This document shows positions 14,953-21,425 of a stretch of 64,000 nucleotides of DNA, piece after piece (within the stretch, counting starts at the first letter, position 1; each line of letters starts with the position of its first letter). Below the pieces are notes generated by a model. It searched no databases. It was not told the origin of the DNA and worked only from the letters and a program-made list of their open reading frames with translations. The position numbers were made by a program, and so were the translations under genes. Origin of the DNA: CALREJ01 sp964533375. GTDB lineage: Bacteria > Patescibacteriota > Gracilibacteria > Peribacterales > Peribacteraceae. Location of the stretch: positions 806,001 through 870,000 of the forward strand of contig CAZHLW010000001.1 in assembly GCA_964533375.1 (NCBI GenBank), in the 5' to 3' direction.

Positions 14953-16776
14953 ATGTCACTAGATTATGTTCGATTTCATGCAGTATTAACCGATGTCTTT
15001 CCAGAGGAAGAATGCACCTTTCGAAGATTTAAAGAATTAATGAAACAGTTAAGTCTTACAGATACGATTATTTGGTGTTGTCGGTTAAATTTACTTATTA
15101 CTAATCCAAGGCCTGAGTCAGATCAAGATGTTCAACAAGTTCTAATAAATCATTTCTTAACATCTGAACAAATTAATAAATTAAACGAGTTAGCCATCAA
15201 GAAAGGTGGCGCTGATAGGGTTTTTTGTTTCTTTCGAGGGCAATTACTTCAATTATTACGTTGGGCCACTTTACTTTGTAAAGATTTAGAAGATGACGGA
15301 ACAACATTCGAGAAACCAGAAACTAGAGAAATTTTCTTAAAATGCGCTCTTATCGCTTCTGAAATTTGGACCAATGAGACTTATGAAGAACAGCTTGGAA
15401 CAGAACCAGCTGAGGATAGAGAAGAGTTTATGAAAGAAACTTTGGAATGCTTTCGAAAAGGATCTACGACAACTAATTCAACATCTTATCCTGTGCAATA
15501 TATACCTCGCGGGAAAGAAATTATATGCAATATACTTCCAAAAAAGATGCCTGAATTTGAGACTGAATTTACAGCAGCAAGCGATATGACATTGCAACAA
15601 TATTATGCTGTTAGCATTGCTTTAGCTGCGATGTTTAATAACGGAAAACTATCTGAAGCATTTAAAACTGGTACTTCTGGACTTTTCAATTTACATGAAA
15701 TTGATGCTGGGGCATCGAAAGCAAAAAAAGATGAATTTAATGCGTTCAATCAAAGATTTTTTAAATTAGAAGCTCAAGATGCATCTGAGCTAAAAAATGC
15801 TTTTTGGAATGGGGTACAAGAGGATGATGAAAACATCGATCAGATTCACCTAGATTTTAAATCATTAAGACAGAAACCAATATTTGTAACAAAAGATCGC
15901 CGCGCAATAATTATAGATCCTGTTTTCTTTTCAGAAAAATTTGCTGCTGGCCCTATTTTTGCCTTACCAGCTGAAATAAGAGGAAGGGCAATATATAAAT
16001 ACGGTGATGCATTTGATGAATATTCAAAATCTTCATTGGTTAAAAGTTTGCAAAATGCAAAATATGAACATGCTGAAAATTTGCTATTTGATATTGAGCC
16101 AGGAGGTTCCAGTAAAATAAAAATTGATACAGTTCTTAAGTGTCCTAAAAAGAAGGAAACTGATCTAATTGTCTTTGAAACAAAAGCCAATTTTCTATCA
16201 GATAATCCTGATAACTATATTGATGAATTAGACAAAAAGTATATTAATGGAACAGATAGAAAAGTTGGCGTGAGTCAGTTAGCAGATTGGCTTATTGCAT
16301 TAAGTGAGCAAGATAAACCTCCAACTGAAATAAGTGAAAAGCCAATAGGTTGTGTATTTCCAGTGTTATTGTTACGCGATTCAAGCCTCACAACACCTCC
16401 TCATCCGGAATATTTTGCCACAAAATTCAGGCAAAAAATTGATCCAAAATATTCATTAAGTAGTGGTTTAATGCGAAAAAATAATCTTTTAATAGCCCCC
16501 TTAATAATTATACCAATAGGATTAATAGAACTAATGGAACAGGGGCTTAAAAGATTTTCATTGTTACAATTATTGACTGAATACTCTTCTCAAAATGACC
16601 AAAGGATAAAATCATTGAATAATTTTCTATACGAAAATGACGAATATGAACTAATTCAAGATGAGAGCCCTTTGCATAAACGTTTTGCCGATACTGTTAA
16701 TGAGGCAGTTGATTTTTTAAAAACTACCTTTACCCCTAATACATCGCAAGATTCTGACCAAAAAGCATCCTCTTAA
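14953..16776 (+). CDS. AT-rich orphan protein with PD-(D/E)XK-like motif
   Basis: 607 aa, not recognised as a named family. Base and codon use (many AAA, TTA, ATT) is far AT-richer than its neighbours, suggesting recent transfer. Residues about 390-411 read K-I-D-T-V-L then, 14 residues on, DLIVFETKANF: a D...ExK arrangement on predicted strands as in PD-(D/E)XK nucleases. The N-terminal 300 residues are helical. It could be a stand-alone defence or restriction-type nuclease, but no methylase or partner lies beside it. Start 14953 is preferred over a GTG at 14935. Confidence 0.65.
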   Translation: MSLDYVRFHAVLTDVFPEEECTFRRFKELMKQLSLTDTIIWCCRLNLLITNPRPESDQDVQQVLINHFLTSEQINKLNELAIKKGGADRVFCFFRGQLLQLLRWATLLCKDLEDDGTTFEKPETREIFLKCALIASEIWTNETYEEQLGTEPAEDREEFMKETLECFRKGSTTTNSTSYPVQYIPRGKEIICNILPKKMPEFETEFTAASDMTLQQYYAVSIALAAMFNNGKLSEAFKTGTSGLFNLHEIDAGASKAKKDEFNAFNQRFFKLEAQDASELKNAFWNGVQEDDENIDQIHLDFKSLRQKPIFVTKDRRAIIIDPVFFSEKFAAGPIFALPAEIRGRAIYKYGDAFDEYSKSSLVKSLQNAKYEHAENLLFDIEPGGSSKIKIDTVLKCPKKKETDLIVFETKANFLSDNPDNYIDELDKKYINGTDRKVGVSQLADWLIALSEQDKPPTEISEKPIGCVFPVLLLRDSSLTTPPHPEYFATKFRQKIDPKYSLSSGLMRKNNLLIAPLIIIPIGLIELMEQGLKRFSLLQLLTEYSSQNDQRIKSLNNFLYENDEYELIQDESPLHKRFADTVNEAVDFLKTTFTPNTSQDSDQKASS

Positions 16777-16881
16777 TATGTTCCAAATTCTTAATCTCAG
16801 TAAAATTAGCTGTTAAAAAGTCATCCACCACCCCCAGCCAAAATTGACGACAAGCACAATGTAAATTAACATATACATACC

Positions 16882-17343
16882 ATGCAGCAGCCAGACAAAA
16901 ATGGGGATGCAACAGACATGGTTTTACAGTTCCAGCGGTTACAGGAGGTTGATGGCGCTTTTTCCGATGCAAATACTCTCAAGTCTCTGGGGAAAATTAT
17001 TTGGCAAATCGACTGCATAACAAGCAGGATGCATCTGGATCTTTTGCAAACACTGCCACTGGAAGATGATCCTTATCAACAGGCGATGGCGCTCATGCAC
17101 AGTGAGTCCAGTCTGATCACGCAGATGCTCACACATGCGCCCCTCACACCTATTCAAGTATCCAGATACAACCAGCTGCAGCGCAATACCTCTTTGCGGA
17201 TACGGGATACGCAATCAGCGCAGAACAATGCAAAAGTACTGCCCATCGATACAAACGTACAGTCCGATGTTGTGCTGCCGGAAGCAGACGAGCCATTCAA
17301 GCTAAGACTTGCCGGCGATGACGAGAACGATTTTGCTGCGTAA
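16882..17343 (+). CDS. Hypothetical helical protein, 153 aa
   Basis: Not recognised. Soluble, predicted almost all helical, acidic C-terminus, no Cys-pair or catalytic motif. GC content returns to the genome norm, so it does not belong with the preceding AT-rich gene. A TATACA element just upstream may serve as its -10. The probable small RNA unit starts shortly after its stop. Confidence 0.55.
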   Translation: MQQPDKNGDATDMVLQFQRLQEVDGAFSDANTLKSLGKIIWQIDCITSRMHLDLLQTLPLEDDPYQQAMALMHSESSLITQMLTHAPLTPIQVSRYNQLQRNTSLRIRDTQSAQNNAKVLPIDTNVQSDVVLPEADEPFKLRLAGDDENDFAA

Positions 17344-17365
17344 AGAGCGGCACTTTGGATGAGGT

Positions 17366-17394
17366 TTGACAAGAGAGCTCCAAGCGCGAATACT
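17366..17394 (+). promoter_or_regulatory. Sigma-70-type promoter of a small RNA
   Basis: TTGACA (17366-17371), a 17-nt spacer and AATACT (17389-17394) form the most canonical -35/-10 pair noticed in the window. The expected start is near 17401. No ORF begins there. Confidence 0.6.
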
Positions 17395-17400
17395 TGGACG

Positions 17401-17541
17401 CAGATGATTTCCCGGATTTCCGTCTCCCAGCCGAAGCACTCCTACCGCGTCCCAACAGACAGCGGAGCGTCGTGTGTGCGAGACTGAGATCTCTCCAAGC
17501 TAAAGGTAACACACGCGCTCCGAAGAAAACGGGGCGTTTTT
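17401..17541 (+). ncRNA. Probable small RNA, about 140 nt
   Basis: It lies between a canonical promoter and an intrinsic terminator, with no reading frame inside. Internal pairing includes GAGCG..GTGTGT (17464 region) with ACACAC..CGCTC just before the terminator, and GAGAC/GATCTC between them. It fills a 309-base gene-free gap. No match to SRP RNA, RNase P or tmRNA motifs is visible; 6S RNA is possible but unproven. It may alternatively be a long leader of the gene at 17653. Confidence 0.5.
17516..17541 (+). terminator. Intrinsic terminator of the small RNA
   Basis: CGCTCCG pairs with CGGGGCG (one G-T pair) around AAGAAAA, followed by TTTTT. Confidence 0.7.
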
Positions 17542-17652
17542 GTTTATTCACATCACCAAAAAGCGTACACAGTGGACTGAAGATACAGACTATCAGCAGT
17601 CCGCCCTGTACACGCATCACACTTAACAAGAGAAGAAAGAAGGAGGAACATC

Positions 17653-18033
17653 ATGGGATACTTCAGTTACATTCTGGAGGGCGGCAATCAATCGGACCGG
17701 GAGATTGCAGCAAAGGATGAACGGCGGGAAGAAGGGAGAAGGCGCGAGCGGCAGTTGGAGGAATGGATACAGGCAGATATCAATGCCAACCGGACAGACT
17801 ACGCGGTGTCATTGCGGCTCTGGCGGGATGATGTACGGTTGCGGCTGAGGACTAAGGATCATCCGCTTCCCGGCATTATCAAGATCCCCCACTGTTTCAC
17901 GGTTCCGGTAAAGCTCCATCTGCAGGAGGTCTACATGAAGGAAGATTTTTCCGTGTGGGAAATCTTGAACAAGGGGGGTGACAAAGGAATTAGTATTGGG
18001 CGGCAACTGGTCCCGGCATTTGAGAAGGCGTGA
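17653..18033 (+). CDS. Hypothetical charged protein, 126 aa
   Basis: Not recognised. The N-terminal half is a strongly charged helix (RREEGRRRERQLEEW), possibly a coiled coil; the C-terminal half has strand-like segments. Unlike most genes here it has a strong Shine-Dalgarno, AAGGAGGAACATC before the ATG. The small RNA unit lies directly upstream and a terminator follows at 18069. It may be an acquired gene or one with distinct translational control. Confidence 0.65.
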   Translation: MGYFSYILEGGNQSDREIAAKDERREEGRRRERQLEEWIQADINANRTDYAVSLRLWRDDVRLRLRTKDHPLPGIIKIPHCFTVPVKLHLQEVYMKEDFSVWEILNKGGDKGISIGRQLVPAFEKA

Positions 18034-18068
18034 ACAGAAAAGACATTCGTGATGCACAGGGTATGAAA

Positions 18069-18097
18069 GGCCGGACTCACTCGTCGTGAATCCGGTC
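18069..18097 (+). terminator. Intrinsic terminator
   Basis: CCGGACTCAC and GTGAATCCGG pair around TCGTC (one mismatch), followed by TCCTTTT. It ends the 126-aa gene. Confidence 0.7.
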
Positions 18098-18137
18098 CTT
18101 TTGCCGTAGGCTTTCACCCACACAATCAGTATACCCT

Positions 18138-18167
18138 TGTCATGGTGAGCGTAGTCGAACCATGACA
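18138..18167. repeat. REP-like palindrome
   Basis: TGTCATGGT and ACCATGACA form a 9-bp inverted repeat around GAGCGTAGTCGA. The GAGC..TCGA core recurs in the palindromic pair at 38847-38910. Such elements are common dispersed extragenic palindromes. Confidence 0.55.
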
Positions 18168-18170
18168 CAC

Positions 18171-18196
18171 AAAACAAAAACCCCTCTTGCGAGGGG
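18171..18196 (-). terminator. Intrinsic terminator of the Lys-rich gene
   Basis: On the minus strand CCCCTC-GCAA-GAGGGG is followed by TTTTTGTTTT. It lies about 30 bases after the stop of the 34-aa gene at 18224. Confidence 0.85.
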
Positions 18197-18223
18197 CCCT
18201 TGTGAAGTGACGTATCAGAAGAC

Positions 18224-18328
18224 TTATTTCTTCTTCTTGGACTTCGCCTTCTTCGTCTTTACCTTCCTCTTGGTGGCAGCCTTCTTAGTTGCCTTTTTCT
18301 TGGTTGCCTTTTTCTTCTTAACTGGCAT
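18224..18328 (-). CDS. 34-aa Lys/Ala/Thr-rich histone-H1-like protein
   Basis: Translation from ATG 18328 begins MPVKKKKATKKKATKK and continues with only K, A, T, R, V and S to a TAA. About 60% of residues are Lys. Support for reality: a CTTTCCCAATCTTCCC leader, the local style, before the ATG, and a strong terminator after the stop. Lys/Ala/Thr repeats of this type are known from histone-H1-like nucleoid proteins and some ribosomal protein tails, so nucleic-acid binding is likely. It is too short for routine gene callers. Confidence 0.7.
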   Translation of the reverse strand: MPVKKKKATKKKATKKAATKRKVKTKKAKSKKKK

Positions 18329-18478
18329 GGGAAGATTGGGAAAGAAATAATGTATGGACTTCATTGTATGACACAGAAATATTTTGTGAAGCATGTCATA
18401 AGGCGCGAGAGTAAAAATGTTATGTGGTTGTTCTTGAACAAATTTTTTAACGAAGAAATTTTTTTTGAAAATAAAAAA

Positions 18479-18506
18479 AATGCGGAGACGTGCTCCGCAT
18501 TTTTTC
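18479..18506. terminator. Intrinsic terminator of the SLH gene
   Basis: AATGCGGAG and CTCCGCATT form a 9-bp perfect stem with T-runs on both strands, so it can act in both directions. It ends the minus-strand gene at 18523. The 150 bases before it (18329-18478) are AT-rich with no gene. Confidence 0.85.
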
Positions 18507-18522
18507 GTTGCATGCGATATGA

Positions 18523-19908
18523 TTATTTTTTGTAACGGATGCTGTAATTCTGCTTCGATGCTCTTCCGTTTTTCTGAAGCACGCCGATGTAATACGTGCC
18601 CGCGGGGAAGTCGTACTGCATGTTGCAGTCGGGAGATGCAAATCCGTAAATATCCACGTCCTCCATCGGGTACACAACGCAGCGAACGTTTTCCGCATTC
18701 GTAAGTTCAATCATCAGACTCGTCTGCTCCTTCAACTTGAACGTGTAGAAATCACCGAAGTCATTTGTATCCAGCAGTGTGGATGCGGGCGTATTCAGGA
18801 TCAGGTTTTTTGCCTCTGCAAAGCCATCATTTGCATCCCCTGTTGTGGTCTTGGATGTAACGGTGAAGCCGAGGTTTGCCATGAGTGGCGCAACATCGAA
18901 CTGGTAGTCGCCGCTCGCGAGTGTTGCGCGGACGGTGCAGGTGCCTTTGTCCTGATACCCGAGATAGTACTCAAGTGAGAAGCTGTCGGCACTTGTTCCG
19001 AGTTTGTAGAGACGACAGGTGACCATGTCTTCGGTAAAAGTTCCCGGGACAGTGACCTGCAGCCATGCAGTTGTCTTCTGTCTGACGGAAAATTTGAACG
19101 ACTGGGAAAGTTTGTTGGTGAAGCGTCCGTCATGACCGAAGGGGAAGTCGACGTTCGTGATGGTCGCCTGAGCGGCGGATGTTGCACTCTTGCTCGAGCG
19201 TGTCTGCGCACTGCTCGTCTGGGTCGTGACACTGCTGGTCTGCGTTGTTGTTGCGGATGACGTCTGACCGTTCAGTGCAAGCGGCGACGGGAACACGGCG
19301 TTGTAAATGTACGCCGCAGCTTCTGCGCGGGAGAGCGGCTGGTCCGGCCCGAACGTTGTGGTCGATACTCCCGGTACCGGAACAATCTTCAGACGGAACG
19401 CGGCTGAGACGTACTGCATGTACCATGCGGATGCCATCAGATCCGGATACGCAACGGCGGCTGCGGTCGACTCGGGAGTCGCCTGCTGGCTCAGACCATG
19501 CACGGTGAAGAGCATCTTGAGTGCCTCCACTCTGTTCACTGCCTGCTGCGGTTTGAAACTGCCGTCCTTGTAGCCGGACACGAATGTCTTTGCGGCGGCG
19601 TCACACACGACGGGTGCGAACCATGCATCTTTCGGCACATCGGTAAAACACGCGGCGGTCGGGGTGGATGTCGTGCGGGCTTTTGCGCGGTAGAGCATTG
19701 TCAGGAATTCCGCGCGGTTGACCGTGCGGTCCGGAGCGAACGTACCGTCGGGGTTGCCGTTGATCACTTTCATATCGGCAAGCGCGCTGATGGCGACGCT
19801 GTAGGGATTCATTGCAGGCACATCGGGAAAGGTCGCTGCCTGTGCGATGGAAAGAAAGCTCTGCGAGAGCAAAATGGCGGATGCGCCAAGGGTCCAAGCG
19901 GTACGCAT
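18523..19908 (-). CDS. SLH-domain surface protein with C-terminal beta domains
   Basis: 461 aa. Signal peptide about 1-24 (ending AQA). Three SLH repeats at about 26-210 (NPDGTFAPDRTVNRAEFL; GYKDGSFKPQQAVNRVEAL; FGPDQPLSRAEAAAYIY) anchor it to the wall polymer. After a Thr/Ser linker (about 218-250) come two beta-sandwich parts with the 'DxYTFKL...FPAGTYYIGV' look of PPC (bacterial pre-peptidase) domains. Anchored structural or binding protein; no catalytic site seen. The upstream region contains an 8-bp CATGCTCC palindrome at 19935. Confidence 0.87.
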   Translation of the reverse strand: MRTAWTLGASAILLSQSFLSIAQAATFPDVPAMNPYSVAISALADMKVINGNPDGTFAPDRTVNRAEFLTMLYRAKARTTSTPTAACFTDVPKDAWFAPVVCDAAAKTFVSGYKDGSFKPQQAVNRVEALKMLFTVHGLSQQATPESTAAAVAYPDLMASAWYMQYVSAAFRLKIVPVPGVSTTTFGPDQPLSRAEAAAYIYNAVFPSPLALNGQTSSATTTQTSSVTTQTSSAQTRSSKSATSAAQATITNVDFPFGHDGRFTNKLSQSFKFSVRQKTTAWLQVTVPGTFTEDMVTCRLYKLGTSADSFSLEYYLGYQDKGTCTVRATLASGDYQFDVAPLMANLGFTVTSKTTTGDANDGFAEAKNLILNTPASTLLDTNDFGDFYTFKLKEQTSLMIELTNAENVRCVVYPMEDVDIYGFASPDCNMQYDFPAGTYYIGVLQKNGRASKQNYSIRYKK

Positions 19909-20055
19909 AAGAAAATGGGGGTGGAATCATGTCATGCTCCCAACGTGGAGCATGAAGCTTGGTCCACACTCTAAGCTGAACACTTTCGTTATACAACGCT
20001 CCTTCCTTTATATAGGCTGGAACACAGCGGCTTTTTATGCTGCAACGTGCAATAT

Positions 20056-21240
20056 TTACATCGCGGGTGTCGTGCGGCTGAGTTTGTAGACGACGCCTTT
20101 CTGATCATCGCTGATGTAGAGCGTTCCGCCGGGTTCAATCATCAGCCCGACCGGGCGGCCGGTGACCGTGTTTCCTTTCAGCCAGCCGGAAACAAAATCC
20201 TGCGGCGTACCATTTGGGTTCCCCTGAGCATCCAGCGGGATACGGACAATCTTGTACCCGACTTTGTCGCTACTATTCCACGATCCATGCTCCGCGACGA
20301 GTAAGTCGTACCAATACTCCTCCGGCCAGCCTTCCTCGGGAACGAATGCCAAGTCCAGCGGGGCGACGTGCGCGGGGAGGGCGATGTGCGGCGCAACGGT
20401 TGTAGTGCAGTCGAAGTCATTCGGGAAGTTTGCGTCATGGATGCGGTCTCCGTAGCAGAACGGCCAACCGTAGTGGGATCCTTCTTTAATGATATTCACT
20501 TCATCGGGAGGCGTGGTATCTCCCAGTGAATCTCTGCCCATTTCCGTCGCGAACATATCACCGGTCACATAACTCCAGTCAAAGAACACCGCATTGCGAA
20601 GCCCTCGCGCGATAATCTTCTGATCCGTGCCATCGGGTTTCATCGACATGATGGTGCTGATCTTCTCGTTTTTTTCAATACAGGCATCACAGGTAGATCC
20701 GAGTGAGACGTAGAGTCTGCCGTCCGGACCAAACCCGATCGAGCGCGTAAAGTGGCGTCCGCCTGCGGGAAGCGTTGCAATCGTTTCTACTGGCGCATCA
20801 CTATAAAGGACAGCGCGCTTGATGGATGTCTCCTCCGCTATATAAAGGATGGAGCCGCTGCCCACGTGGCTCGGACCAATGGCCAGGCCGTGGGGATTTT
20901 TGAGTCCACGGAAAATATCCATCTGATTCGTCACTTTGCCATCACTGCCGATTTCCAGAAGCGTGACGATGCCTTCCTTGGTCCGACTTACCCAAATACC
21001 CCCAAAGTTATCGCGTACCATGTCGCGGGCGCCACCAAGTCCGGAGGCAAAGATCTCCATCTTCATGTCGTCGGGAATAGTCAGGTCCAGACCTGTGCTG
21101 TCGGTGCCTGGCGTGGAGGGTATTGATGATGCTGATGACGGCAGAACGCTGCCGGTTCCCGTATCGGGAGTCACCGGATTTTGGGACGTCGCACAAGCTG
21201 TAAGAAGGAAGAGGCCGAGGAGGGGGAGGGTTTTTCTCAT
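20056..21240 (-). CDS. PQQ-dependent sugar dehydrogenase-like lipoprotein
   Basis: 394 aa from MRKTLPLL; lipobox LLTAC near residue 18 makes it a lipoprotein. The body is a GSDH / sorbosone dehydrogenase (YliI-like) six-bladed beta-propeller: GRHFTRSIGFGPDGRLYVSLGS, ARGLRNAVFFDW, and DEVNIIKEGSHYGWPFCYGD are family marks. It would oxidise aldose sugars with PQQ outside the membrane, though CPR cells usually cannot make PQQ, so a binding-only role is possible. An internal CDACIEK pair of Cys is unusual. An ATG two codons earlier (21246) is possible. Confidence 0.85.
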   Translation of the reverse strand: MRKTLPLLGLFLLTACATSQNPVTPDTGTGSVLPSSASSIPSTPGTDSTGLDLTIPDDMKMEIFASGLGGARDMVRDNFGGIWVSRTKEGIVTLLEIGSDGKVTNQMDIFRGLKNPHGLAIGPSHVGSGSILYIAEETSIKRAVLYSDAPVETIATLPAGGRHFTRSIGFGPDGRLYVSLGSTCDACIEKNEKISTIMSMKPDGTDQKIIARGLRNAVFFDWSYVTGDMFATEMGRDSLGDTTPPDEVNIIKEGSHYGWPFCYGDRIHDANFPNDFDCTTTVAPHIALPAHVAPLDLAFVPEEGWPEEYWYDLLVAEHGSWNSSDKVGYKIVRIPLDAQGNPNGTPQDFVSGWLKGNTVTGRPVGLMIEPGGTLYISDDQKGVVYKLSRTTPAM

Positions 21241-21342
21241 ATGCATATAAGACTACCAGATACGACCATTCTTACACTTTTCTTTTCTTGACCTTACCCT
21301 GGACAGACCTCAAAAAAATCGCTAAGCTGAGACGTCGCCACG

Positions 21343-21363
21343 CGTCCCCGCGGGGCGTTTTTG
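21343..21363 (+). terminator. Terminator-like hairpin before uvrA
   Basis: CGTCCCC pairs with GGGGCG (one bulge), followed by TTTTT. No gene ends upstream on this strand, so it could end an unseen RNA or act as a leader hairpin for uvrA. Confidence 0.5.
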
Positions 21364-21384
21364 TATGTAAAAAATCAGTTCCCT

Positions 21385-21423
21385 CCTTAACCTAAACCTA
21401 AACCTTATCCTTAACCTTAAACC
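21385..21423. repeat. Telomere-like CCTAAA/CCTTAA micro-repeat
   Basis: Six consecutive units of CCTTAA, CCTAAA or CCTTAT, ending 2 bases before the uvrA ATG. Period 6, no purine-rich ribosome binding site within it. Confidence 0.8.
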
Positions 21424-21425
21424 AT

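Noticed and set aside
13129..16776. Integration of the AT-rich gene at tRNA-Arg as an island
   Set aside because: No integrase and no repeat of the tRNA 3' end was found near 16.8 kb, and two ordinary genes lie between the tRNA and the AT-rich gene.
17401..17541. Identification of the small RNA as SRP RNA or RNase P RNA
   Set aside because: The conserved SRP apical loop and the RNase P core sequence are both absent.
18162..18350. 62-aa Phe-rich hydrophobic plus-strand frame
   Set aside because: It is the antisense of the Lys codons of the 34-aa gene, which has a proper leader and terminator. The terminator hairpin would be inside the coding region.
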